64,000 nt of DNA from DASRJW01 sp964567755 (lineage in GTDB: Bacteria > Krumholzibacteriota > Krumholzibacteriia > G020349025): contig CAZMNW010000069.1 of NCBI GenBank assembly GCA_964567755.1, positions 62,001 through 126,000 of the forward strand. The letters run 5' to 3'. Under the pieces are notes generated by a model. The model was given only the letters and a program-made list of their open reading frames with translations, made no database searches and was not told where the DNA came from. The translations under genes were made by a program, and so were the position numbers. Shown one piece after another: positions 28,424 through 38,400 of this stretch; the first letter of the stretch is position 1; each line of letters opens with the position of its first letter.

Positions 28424-28444
28424 TTGACGCTGCGAAAGCGTCAA
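28424..28444. other. Perfect 8-bp hairpin between the glycan and heme operons
   Basis: TTGACGCT (28424-28431), loop GCGAA, AGCGTCAA (28437-28444). The stem is perfect and lies 84 nt after the GT4 stop and 45 nt before the ccsA start. No T-tract follows, so it is not a textbook terminator. The left arm could also serve as a -35 (TTGACG) with a weak -10 near 28448-28453. The role is unresolved. Confidence 0.4.
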
Positions 28445-28488
28445 CCATAGATTCCAGAATGGGTTGAGTCTTTCGGGGGCTTGGACCA

Positions 28489-29316
28489 ATGCACCTCGCG
28501 ATCCGTCTGCTGGCCACGTTGCTCCCCATCGCGTATGGACTGGTGAGCCTGGCCTACATCTTGGTGTTCTTCCGTGACGATCCGGTGGCGCGCCGCCTGG
28601 CGCCGCGTGCCCTTGCCGGCACCATCCTCCTCCACACCGGTTTCATCGCCCTGCTCACACTCCATTTCCACCGCGTTCCGATCGCCACCAGTTTCGAATC
28701 TCTCACCGCTCTGGCACTGGCGTTGGCGGTCGTCTATTTGGTGCAAGAAAAACGCTCGGGCACGCCGTACACAGGCCTGCTGTTCGTCCCCCTCGTGTTC
28801 CTCTGCCAGACCCTGGCTTGCGCATTCATCGATCTGAACGTCGTGATCGAAAGACAACTCCTCCAGAGTCCGGTTTTCGGACTCCACATCGCCACCGCCT
28901 TGCTCGGCTACTCCGGGTTCGCAGTGTCTGCCATTTACGGTCTTCTCTACATCATGCTCTATCAGGAGCTGCGCAAGCATCGCTTCGGGATCGTTTACGA
29001 ACGGCTGCCGTCGCTGGACATCCTGGCGGGGATGAACTGGCGTGCCGCCATGTTCGGACTCGGCATGCTGACTCTCGCCATCTGCGCCGGTTCCTTGATG
29101 TCGCTCGGGGTCTATCCACGCTTCTGGCAAGACCCCAAGGTGTGGTTGAGTGTGCTCACCTGGTTCGTCTACGCCGTGTGCATGTACACCCACGTCGCCG
29201 GCGGCTGGCACGGCACGAAGATGGCCTACTTCACCATTGGCGGGTTCGTTCTCGTGGTGTTTACGATGCTCGCGGTCAACCGGTTGTTCCGCTCGTTCCA
29301 CGACTTCACGCTCTGA
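28489..29316 (+). CDS. CcsA/HemX-type cytochrome c assembly membrane protein
   Basis: The 275-residue integral membrane protein has about eight hydrophobic helices, for example LLATLLPIAYGLVSLAYILV, FGLHIATALLGYSGFAVSAI and VWLSVLTWFVYAVCMYTHV. Conserved features are HIATALLGYSGF with a heme-ligand-type His, the periplasmic stretch GVYPRFWQDPKVW, and the late His of YTHVAGGWHG. The full WWD motif of true CcsA is not seen, which favours the HemX/YpjD-like branch. In Bacillus, hemX lies in the hemAXCDBL operon, and here too the gene directly precedes hemA with only 8 nt between them. The expected role is heme handling, or modulation of HemA level. Start ATG 28489. Confidence 0.85.
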   Translation: MHLAIRLLATLLPIAYGLVSLAYILVFFRDDPVARRLAPRALAGTILLHTGFIALLTLHFHRVPIATSFESLTALALALAVVYLVQEKRSGTPYTGLLFVPLVFLCQTLACAFIDLNVVIERQLLQSPVFGLHIATALLGYSGFAVSAIYGLLYIMLYQELRKHRFGIVYERLPSLDILAGMNWRAAMFGLGMLTLAICAGSLMSLGVYPRFWQDPKVWLSVLTWFVYAVCMYTHVAGGWHGTKMAYFTIGGFVLVVFTMLAVNRLFRSFHDFTL

Positions 29317-29324
29317 GGTAAAGC

Positions 29325-30620
29325 ATGCTCGCCGATCCCAAGGGCCTGTTGATGATCGGAACGAACCACCGGCAAGCGCCAGTGGAATTCCGCGAGCGCA
29401 TCGCCTTCCAACCTGACGAAGCCGATGCATTCCTGCGCGCAGCTCGCGCGGGACTGCACGACAGCGACGTCTTCCTCATTTCGACTTGCAACCGCACTGA
29501 ATTCTACACGGTGAATCTGAACGGCAATTCGTTCCAGGATGCCTGGGGGCTGCTGGCGCGCTACAAAGACCTCGACCCTGCGCGCGACGCCACACACTTC
29601 TATCGCCATCAGGGCCGCGGGGCGGTGGAGCAGCTGTTCCGCGTGGCGACGGGCATCGACTCGATGATGCTCGGCGAGCCACAGATCCTCCAACAAGTGC
29701 GGCTGGCTTCGGAGTTGAGCATGCGCTCGAACACCGCCGGTGTGGTTGGCGAACGCTGGCTGGCTACGGCCATTCGGTGTGGCAAGCGCGCCCGCGCCGA
29801 AACGGAAATCTCGAAGGGCGCCATGAGTGTCGCCGTGGCTGCAGTGAGCTTGTCGCACAAGATCTTCGCCGACCTGGCGCCGCGCACAGCCCTGGTCGTC
29901 GGTGCCGGTGAAACGGGCACGCTCGCGGCACAAAGCCTGCGTGAGCACGGCATCGGTCGACTGCTCATCGCCAACCGCAGTCTCGAGCGTGCACGCGCCT
30001 TGGCGACCGAGACCCGTGGCCAGCCGATCGGGCTCGACCAGCTCGCCGAGGCGCTGCCCGACGCGGACATCATCATCACCGCCACGAGCAGCCCGGCGCC
30101 GATCCTGGATGCATCCATGGTGCGCAGAGCGCAGAAGCACCGCCAAAATGCTTCGTTGTTGATCGTCGATATTGGCGTGCCACGCGACGTCGATCGCGCT
30201 GTCGCCGACATCGACAATGTGTTCCTCCACGACATCGACAGTCTGCAAGGAATGATCGAGCAGAACCTGCTGCGGCGACGGCGCGAGGTTCCGAAGGTCG
30301 AACGCATCATCGGTGAAGAGGTCGACCGCTTTCTGGACTGGTATGCAGGATTGCAAGCCGCGCCGGTGATCCGTGAGCTGCGCGAGAGCCTGGAGGCGCT
30401 GCGCCAGCAAGAGATCGCGCGCGCCAAGCTCACGCCCGAGCAGCGTGAAGCGGCGGACCAGGTCACCTCGGCCCTGCTCAACAAGATCCTGCACCGGCCG
30501 ATGACACTGCTGCGCGAGGCCTCGACCCTGGGGGAGACGGGCCGCCGGCGTCTGCAGGCCATTCGCGACATCTTCGGTCTCGAGCCACCCGACGACCCCC
30601 CTCCTCCGGAGAACACCTGA
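29325..30620 (+). CDS. hemA: Glutamyl-tRNA reductase
   Basis: The 431-residue enzyme makes glutamate-1-semialdehyde from Glu-tRNA, the first committed step of C5 tetrapyrrole synthesis. Visible motifs are GTNHRQAPVEFRE at the N-terminus, the catalytic Cys in ISTCNRTEFY, MMLGEPQILQQVR, and the NADPH domain with VVGAGETGTLAAQSL and LIVDIGVPRDVD. A C-terminal helical dimerisation domain follows (about residues 320-415). The length fits the family. Start ATG 29325, with GAGG overlapping the ccsA stop. It is followed by hemC after 34 nt. The final Pro-rich tail is unremarkable. Confidence 0.97.
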   Translation: MLADPKGLLMIGTNHRQAPVEFRERIAFQPDEADAFLRAARAGLHDSDVFLISTCNRTEFYTVNLNGNSFQDAWGLLARYKDLDPARDATHFYRHQGRGAVEQLFRVATGIDSMMLGEPQILQQVRLASELSMRSNTAGVVGERWLATAIRCGKRARAETEISKGAMSVAVAAVSLSHKIFADLAPRTALVVGAGETGTLAAQSLREHGIGRLLIANRSLERARALATETRGQPIGLDQLAEALPDADIIITATSSPAPILDASMVRRAQKHRQNASLLIVDIGVPRDVDRAVADIDNVFLHDIDSLQGMIEQNLLRRRREVPKVERIIGEEVDRFLDWYAGLQAAPVIRELRESLEALRQQEIARAKLTPEQREAADQVTSALLNKILHRPMTLLREASTLGETGRRRLQAIRDIFGLEPPDDPPPPENT

Positions 30621-30654
30621 GGTCGTCGCCCCCGTCTCCCGGAGCACGCTCCCG

Positions 30655-31626
30655 ATGTCCAAGACTCTCCGCATCGGAACTCGAGGCAGTCGACTCGCCG
30701 TGTGGCAGGCCGAGCGCACGCGCGACGTGCTGCGATCCTTGCATCCCCACCTGATGTTCGAGATCGTCACGATCCAGAGCCACGGAGACGAATGGCAAAG
30801 CCAGAACATCCAGGACCTCGGTGCCATCGGCATCTTTACCCGCGAGATCGAGCGCGCGCTCATCGAGGACCAAGTGGATGTCGCAGTCCACAGCTTGAAG
30901 GACCTTCCGACCGAATCCCCGCCAGAGCTCGAGCTCGCGGCGTTGTTGCCCCGCGACGATCCGCGTGATGCCCTGGTCGCGAACGCCTTGCGCGGCTTCG
31001 AAGATGCGGCCATGCCTGTGGCGTTGTCGGCATTGCCGCGCGCCGCCCGCATCGGCACCTCGAGTTTGCGGCGCCGTGCGCAGCTCTTGCGCCTGCGTCC
31101 AGATCTCGAGGTCGTCGACCTGCGCGGCAACGTCCCCACGCGGCTCGCCAAAGTGGAAGATGGCGAGCTGGACGGCATCGTTCTCTCTGCTGCGGGACTC
31201 GACCGGCTCGAGCTGCTCGCCCCCGGGTGCGTGCGCCTCGATCCCGAGATCATGCTGCCGGCACCGGCGCAAGGCACGATCGCCCTGCAAGTGCGAGCGC
31301 ACGATACGGAAACGCGTGCGCTCGTGGCCGGTGCCGACGACCATGCCACGCGCATCACGACCACATGCGAGCGCTTGTTGCTGCACACCTTGCATGGCGG
31401 ATGTCGCGTTCCGCTCGGTGCCTTGGCGCAGATCGAAGCGGAGACGTTGACGTTGCGGGCTCGCTTATTGACTGTCGACGGTCAGACCCTGCTCGCGAGC
31501 TCCGCTTCGGGGCCGTCGGGCCGTCCCGAACCCATCGCCGCCCGCGTGGCGGAGGAGCTGCTTGCGCAAGGGGCTGCCGAGATTCTGGAGCAGGTGCGGC
31601 GCCTGGTAGGCGGCTCGAACATCTGA
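30655..31626 (+). CDS. hemC: Porphobilinogen deaminase (hydroxymethylbilane synthase)
   Basis: The 323-residue enzyme joins four porphobilinogens into hydroxymethylbilane. It opens with RIGTRGSRLAVWQAE. The substrate-binding region includes FTREIERALIEDQVDVAVHSLKD with the catalytic Asp in VAVHSLKDLP, and the Arg-rich RIGTSSLRRRAQL. The dipyrromethane-cofactor Cys is present in LLHTLHGGCRVPLGA. The length is normal. It lies third in ccsA/hemX-hemA-hemC, and the probable selenoprotein gene starts 15 nt after its stop. hemD and hemB are not adjacent but lie about 10 kb downstream on the same strand. Confidence 0.97.
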   Translation: MSKTLRIGTRGSRLAVWQAERTRDVLRSLHPHLMFEIVTIQSHGDEWQSQNIQDLGAIGIFTREIERALIEDQVDVAVHSLKDLPTESPPELELAALLPRDDPRDALVANALRGFEDAAMPVALSALPRAARIGTSSLRRRAQLLRLRPDLEVVDLRGNVPTRLAKVEDGELDGIVLSAAGLDRLELLAPGCVRLDPEIMLPAPAQGTIALQVRAHDTETRALVAGADDHATRITTTCERLLLHTLHGGCRVPLGALAQIEAETLTLRARLLTVDGQTLLASSASGPSGRPEPIAARVAEELLAQGAAEILEQVRRLVGGSNI

Positions 31627-31641
31627 TTCCTTGGAGGAACG

Positions 31642-32172
31642 GTGGATGTCTCGCGTTTCGCAGGCGTGATGGTCTTGGGACCGGAGGGTCAAGAGATCGA
31701 CCTTGGGAATTATTTGCATGGAAGCGCCACCGTGCTGGTTTTCGTTCGCCACTTCGGGTGACTCTTTTGCCGCGAGCAGGTCGCACAGTTGTGCGCCATC
31801 GAAAATGAGATTCGGGCGCGCGGAGCCCGCGTGATTGTGATCGGCAACGGGCAACCGCACGAGACCGAAGCGTTCCGAACCGAGACCGAGGTTCCCTTCG
31901 CCTTGGTCACCGATCCCGGGCTGCATTCTTATCGCGCTGCGGGGTTGTGTCGAGCGTGGTACCGTGTGCTCGACCCGCGCGTCTTTCTGTCGACATGGCG
32001 CGCTCGTCGCGCCGGAGCCCGACAGACCGGGGTCGCGGGGGACCCGTGGCAACTGGGAGGCGTGCTCGTTTTCGACGCTTCAGGGCAATTGGTCTGGCGA
32101 CAAGACAGTCGCTTCCCCGGCGACCATGCGACGCCGGCCAGCATCCTGCAAGCGCTCGCGCTCGCCGTCTGA
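31642..32172 (+). CDS. Probable selenoprotein: peroxiredoxin-like AhpC/TSA_2 (PRXL2/SelL-related), Sec at codon 40
   Basis: Reading from GTG 31642 (GGAGG 4 nt upstream) gives a 176-residue thioredoxin-fold protein if the in-frame TGA at 31759-31761 is read as selenocysteine. The residues before it (TVLVFVRHFG) and after it (LFCREQVAQLCAIENEIRAR) match the AhpC/TSA_2 family, where this site is normally Cys in RHFGCxFCREQ. The TGA therefore stands exactly at the first Cys of CxxC, giving U40-x-x-C43. Homology continues to the end (ARVIVIGNGQ, VPFALVTDPGLHSYRAAGL). A SECIS-like hairpin lies just downstream. The alternative is a nonsense mutation at that codon. Expected role: thiol/selenol redox reaction, cytoplasmic. 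It follows hemC by 15 nt, so it is probably co-transcribed with the heme genes. Confidence 0.85.
31782..31795 (+). promoter_or_regulatory. Putative bacterial SECIS hairpin
   Basis: CGCAC (31782-31786), loop AGTT, GTGCG (31791-31795) forms a perfect 5-bp stem with a 4-nt loop whose second base is G. The stem starts 20 nt after the TGA at 31759-31761, and 25 nt lie between the TGA and the loop. A short stem at this distance with a G at the start of the loop is the form known for bacterial SECIS elements, which recruit SelB with Sec-tRNA. It lies inside the coding region, as expected. The hairpin was found by eye, without a folding run. Confidence 0.65.
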
Positions 32173-32455
32173 CGGACATTCAGCCACTCCATTGGAAGCC
32201 ACACGCATTCCCGAGCACGAGCTGCGTCATCTGACCCAAACATCGAGGAATCAACACACGATATGCATCCAACACCACGCAATTGCCTGGCGTTTACGCC
32301 GCATCGACCGGATTCTCCGCAGGTGCGGCGGAATGACTTAAAATAGAGCTAGTCATCGACAATTTGCCGAACAGTCCCCCAGGCTCACGTTTCGGAGGCT
32401 TCCGATCGCAACCTCGCTATCGGCTGGCTATGCTTTTGGTCCGAGGTCTCGAAGC

Positions 32456-35400
32456 TTGTCCTCTGGGCCAGGCGCCGGGACGTTCCGAAGGCTCTCACGA
32501 CTCCTCGCTCTCACCGGCTGCGTGCAATTGGCCGCGGTCGGTGCGAGCCAGGGCGCAATCATTCCATATCCACCCTCGCTCAGTCCCGCGGTCGCCGTCG
32601 ACGTCGGCTACCGCGACTTCAGCTACGGCAGCGGCACGCTGGCGACACCCACCGGCGAGAAGCCTCAGAGCAAGCTATGGTGGAACGACGGCGTGTGGTG
32701 GGGCTGTCTCTGGGATCCAACCACAGCCACACATCGCATCCACCGCTTCGACGCCGTAGCGCATTCTTGGACCAACGTCGGGCCCAGTGCGGACAACCGC
32801 CCCAACACACTGGTCGACGTACTGTGGGATGGAACACGATTGTACGTCGTCTCGCATGTGTTCGACAGCAGTGGCGAGTTTCGTCTGCACAGCTACACCT
32901 ACGACACTGCGACGGATACCTACAGCCTGCGCGGCGGCTTCCCGGTCATCATGGGCTCGGGCAGCGCCGAAGCCCTCACCATCGCCAAGGACACCTCCGG
33001 GAAGTTGTGGATCACTTGGGAGGAGAGCAGCGACGTCATGGTGAACCGCTCCACCAGTGGAGAAACGGTGTGGGGAACGGCCTTCCGCTTGCCGGTCCAG
33101 GGCAATGACTCTTCGTCCGACGACATCAGCAGCGTCATCGCCTTCGGCAGCCGCATTGGAATCCTGTGGAGCAATCAGAGCGATGACCGAATGTACTTTT
33201 CCACTCATATCGACGGCAATGCCGACACGACTTGGCAGGCACGCGAAGACGCCTTGGTGGATGCCATACTTGGCGAGGTTGCGGACGATCATCTGAATCT
33301 CGGGCTCTCCTTCACCACGAACCCTCCGACGCTTTTCGCGGCGACGAAAACGAGTTTAGGCGGAGTTTCGACCCTGCCGCAGATCTACCTGCTCAAACGC
33401 GATCCCAGCGGGGCATGGACGCACTACGTCGTCGGTGATCAGGACGACGATCACACCCGAGCGATCGTCCAGATCGACGATGAAAACCGCAAGATCTACG
33501 TGATCGCGCGTTGTGATGCCGGCGATGACGCCATTCGCATGAAAGTGTCCGACATGGACAACATCTCTTTTGTCGACGGAGTCGGAACAGCCCTCATCGA
33601 AAGCAGCGCCAACCGCGGTCTCAACAACCCGACGGGAACGAAGCAAACGCTCAACGGCACCACGAATCTCCTCGTCGTTGCCAGCGATGACGCCAGTCGC
33701 TATTACTTCCACAACACGATCGATCTGGCGACCGTCACGCCGACGCCGGATATCAGCGTCACGCCCACATCGCACGCCTATGGCAACGTCCTCGTCGGCA
33801 CCAGCAGCTCGCGGACCTTCGTCGTGCGCAACGATGGCACCGGCAATCTACAAGTGACCTCGACGTCGCTCATTGGCAGCAATCCCAGTTCGTTTGCCAT
33901 CACGAACGGTGGAACCTTCACTCTCGCGCCGGGATCAACTCGCAGCATCGGCGTCGCTTTCAATCCGGCGAGCATCGGCGCGAGGAGCGCCACTTTGCGC
34001 TTGGCGAACAATGACCCGAACGAAAATCCATTCGATGTGGCTCTGAGCGGTACCGGCGTCCAGCCCGACATCGCCATCTCGCCGGTTTCGCATGCTTACG
34101 GCAACCTCCTCGTCGGCAGCAGTGTTTCGCAGACCTTCGTCGTCCAGAACACGGGATCGTCCGCGCTCAACGTGACGGCGACGACCCTTGGCGGAACGCA
34201 TGCGTCACTGTTCTCGATCACGAGCGGGGGTGGAGCGTTCAGCCTCGCGGCCGGCGCAACCCGCAACGTCGTCGTCGCCTTCAACCCGACGAGCACGGGT
34301 GCAAAGACAGCGGCCTTGCGCTTCGCGAGCGACGACCCTGACGAGAACCCGCTCGACGGGGCTCTCTCCGGCACCGGTGTCCAGCCCGACATCGCCATCT
34401 CGCCCACTTCGCATGCCTACGGCAACCTCCTCGTCGGCAGCAGCGCTTCACAGACCTTCGTCGTGCAGAACACCGGCAGCAGCACGTTGCAAGTCACGAG
34501 CACGGCGGTCGCAGGCACGGACGCCGCTCTCTTCTCGATCACGGTCGGCGGTGGAGCGTTCAGCCTCGCGGCCGGCGCAACGCGCAACGTCATCGTCGCC
34601 TTCAACCCGACGAGCACGGGTGCGAAGTCGGCTACCTTGCGCTTCGCGAGCGACGACCCCGACGAGAACCCCCTCGATGTGGCTCTGAGCGGCACCGGTG
34701 TCCAGCCCGACATCGCTGTCTCGCCGACTTCGCATGCTTACGGCAACCTCCTCGTCGGCAGCAGCGCATCGCAGACTTTCGTCGCGCAGAACACAGGCAG
34801 CAGCACGTTGCAAGTCACGAGCACAGTGCTCACCGGCGCCGAGGCCGGCCTCTTTTCGATCACGAGCGGGGGTGGCGCGTTCAGCCTTGCGGCCGGTGGG
34901 GCACGCAACGTCGTCGTCGCCTTCAACCCGACGAGCACGGGTGCAAAGACAGCGGCCTTGCGCTTCGCAAGCGATGATCCCGACGAGAACCCGCTCGACG
35001 TCCCACTCATGGGCGTCGGGGCGCAGCAGGACATCGAAGTCAGCGCCACCGCACACGACTACGGCAACGTCCTTGTCGGCGCGAGCAGTGGGCACACCTT
35101 CGTCGTACGCAACGCTGGCACTGCCAACCTGGACGTGATCGCCGTCGCCTTGATTGGAGCCGACGTATCCGACTTCAATCTCGCGAGCGATGGGGACAGC
35201 TTCACACTGGCGCCGTTCGATTCCCACCTGGTTGTCGTCAATTTCGCACCTGCGACTCTCGGTGGCAAAACCGCCACACTGCGTCTCGCGAGCAACGACC
35301 CGGACGAAAGCCCGCTCGACCTGATCCTCGCTGGTGTCGCGGTGCTGCCGGATATCGCGGTCGCTCCCTCGAGTCACGACTTCGGAGCGGTTCTCCTCGG

Positions 35401-38400
35401 AGGCAACGCCTCGCGAACATTCGTGGTGCGTAACGAGGGCACGGCGGCACTCAGCGTGGATGCCACCAGTCTGCTCGGCTCGGATGCCGCCGATTTCGCC
35501 GTGACGAGCGGTGGTGGCGCATTCGCCATCGCCCCAGGCGATTCCCACGAAGTCGTGATTCGCTTCGACCCGATGTCTCTCGGCGCCAAATCGGCGGTCC
35601 TTCGTCTCGCCAACGACGATCCGGATGAAAGTCTCTTCGACGTCACGCTCGCGGGAGCCGCCATCCAGCAGGACATCGCCGTCGCTCCAGTTTCCCACGA
35701 TTTCGGCCCCGTCGCCGTCGGCGACAGCGTCCTCCACGGGATCCAGGTGCGGAACGTAGGTACGGCGCCCCTCGAAGTGACGTCGACCAACCTGTTCGGC
35801 AAAGACGCTAATGAGTTCTCGATCGTGAGCGGTGACGCTCCATTCACGGTCGCGCCCGGGGACTCGCAGTCGATTGTCTTGCGCTTCGATCCAGCAAACA
35901 CTGGTGACAAGACGGCACGACTACGGATCTCGAGCGACGATCCAGACGAGGCCATGATCAACGTGCAACTCGCGGGCAATGGCACACTGCTGGAACCCGA
36001 CATTGCCGTCCTGCCGGCTGCCCATGATTACGGTACGGTCGCCGTGGGTCTGGATGCATCCCGAGTTTTCGTGGTGCGAAACGCTGGCAGCGTCATGCTG
36101 AACATCGTTTCGACTGGATTGGTGGGCCTCGATGCGGCGGACTTCGTCATCATGAGCGGTGGCGACGCATTCACACTCGGGCCCGGCGACTCGACTCAGA
36201 TTAGCGTGTGCTTCACGCCGACCGGCGTCGGCACGCGATCGGCCACACTCCGCTTCCAAAGCGACGACCCCGACGAGAATCCGCTCGACATCCCCGTGGC
36301 CGGCAACGGCATTGTCTTGGCACCCGAAATCACTGTCGCTCCCATCGCACACGACTTCGGATTGGTGACGCTCGGCGCGAGCGTGGACCAGGCATTCGTG
36401 CTCCGGAACATTGGCACCGCAGCGCTCGACGTCACGTCGATCGGCCTTCTCGGTCCGGAGGCGGCGGATTTTGCGCTCTTGAGCGGAGGTGATCCCATCG
36501 TTCTCGCTGCCGGTGATTCATCGGTTGCCGTCGTCCGCTGCACCCCGCTCGCGCTCGGCACACGCGCCGCCACGCTGCAATTCGCGAGCAATGACCTGGA
36601 CGAGAACCCACTCGACGTCGCCCTCGTCGCTTTGGGAGTGCAGCCCGACATCGTCGTGTCGCCACTCGACCACGCATTCGCGACACTCGCGGTCGGGGAC
36701 AGCGCGTCGTATCCGTTCGAGATCCGCAACGTGGGCGTCGGCGCTCTGATCATCCGCTCTACAACCATCGTCGGACTGGATGCCAGCGAGTTCGCCATCC
36801 TGAGCGGCGCGCCATTCGCCGTCGCCGCCGGGGACAGCCTCGACTTGCTGGTGCGCTACGCGCCAAGCTCACCGGGCAGCAAGCTCGCCACACTCCACAT
36901 CGAAAGCAACGATGCCGATGAGGATTCTTTGTCGGTGATCCTGACCGGAGACGCGGTGACCAGCTTCCAACCCGATTTGGATGCCGCCACCACCGTTGGG
37001 TTCGGCAATGTGGCAGTCGGCGCCAGCGATTCCATGAGCATTGCGATCGGCAACATCGGCCTTTCGAATCTCCACGTGGCGTCGCTGACAATCGCGGGTC
37101 CCGATTCCCTCGATTTCATCCTGACGCCCGGCGGCATCCCATTCACGCTGGCGCCGCACGAGACCAGCCTGGTGGCCCTCACCTTTTCTCCCACATTTCT
37201 CGGCTCGAGGAGCGCCACTCTGCGCCTCGCGAGTGACGACCCGGATGAGAATCCATTTGACATCGTGCTGCAGGGCACCGGCGACGCGCCGAACCTCGCC
37301 TTGACTCCCCCGGCATACGACTTTGGCGGTGTTCAAGTCGGCACGAACGCGCTGCATGCATTCGTCGTCTCGAACCAAGGGTCTTTGGTACTTCACGTCA
37401 GTGCAACCACGCTCACCGGCGCCAGCGCCAGCGAATTCGCCATCACCAGCGGTGGGGGTGCGTTTAGTTTGGCTCCGGGTAGCTCGCGCGATATCGTCGT
37501 GCAATTGGCTCCAACGGCCACAGGAGCGAAAAGCGCCACGCTCGACATCGCGAGCGATGATCCGGACGCTCCCAGCACGAACGTCTCGTTGGCGGGGATC
37601 GGGATGCCGGGACCCGCAGGCGGCGGCGACCCCGTGCTCCTCGAGGAAACCGCAAGCGGCGGCGCGAGCAACGCACTGACCGTGACCACCACCTCCGCAT
37701 TGACGGCCGCGAACGGGAATGTGTTCCTGGCCGTTGTCTCTACGCGCGAGCACGTCGAGGTCGTGTCCGTGGATGGGATGGGCCTCACTTGGACACGGGT
37801 CCTCATGCAATGCGGCGCTCGCGCGACGACCGGCGTCGAGGTCTGGTGGGGACAAGGCATCCCTGTGGACGGCACTGTTTCCGCGACCTTCATGACCGCC
37901 CCAGCGCACGCAGCGATCCTGGTATCGCGCTACTCGGGCGCCGACTTGAGCCTACCGATTACAAATGCCGTGTCGGCGAACACACTGGGTCTGTCGGGCG
38001 AATGCACGGGCGGGACGGACAGCAACAGCTACGGCATTTCCTTCGGCACCGGAGACGACGGTTCGGTCGTGTTCGCGGCCGTTGCAATCGGCGCGCACGT
38101 GCTTACGCCGGGTTTAGGCTGGGTGCAGCGTGACCTGCTGCAAGTGGGCTCCGCCGGTGACACCTGCGGCGTCATGGTTCTCGATCGCGCCGTGCCGACG
38201 GCGGGAAGCGTCTTCCTGGACGGCAGTTTCGACCAACCAGCCGATTGGGCGGTGGTCGCTCTCGAGATTCGGGCGCAAGGCGAATCCACCACCGATGCGG
38301 ACCACGATCCATGGTCCGCGGTGGTGGACGAGCCGTTTGTCCGCGTCTGGCAAGCAGCAGACCACGGTTCGGCGACGATCGAGGTCGCCGTTCCGCAAGC

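Noticed and set aside
29226..31388. 720-codon minus-strand open frame opposite hemA/hemC
   Set aside because: Antisense shadow of two complete heme genes.
31775..31785. GCAGGTCGC as the SECIS core, because GGTC recalls the E. coli fdhF SECIS loop
   Set aside because: Only two base pairs can form around AGGTC there; the CGCAC/GTGCG stem just downstream is stable and correctly spaced.
31789..32172. A separate short gene starting after the TGA at 31759
   Set aside because: It would begin inside a conserved helix and lack the redox motif; family residues lie on both sides of the TGA, so a single gene with a recoded codon is the better reading.
32329..32350. TAAAAT with nearby GACT/AGTC as promoter or operator for the giant gene
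   Set aside because: No -35 box at a suitable distance and the dyad is only 4 bp.
33743..37606. Regular repeats that might suggest a CRISPR-like or satellite array
   Set aside because: The period is a multiple of three, units are 318-321 bp and encode one continuous Ig-like repeat protein.
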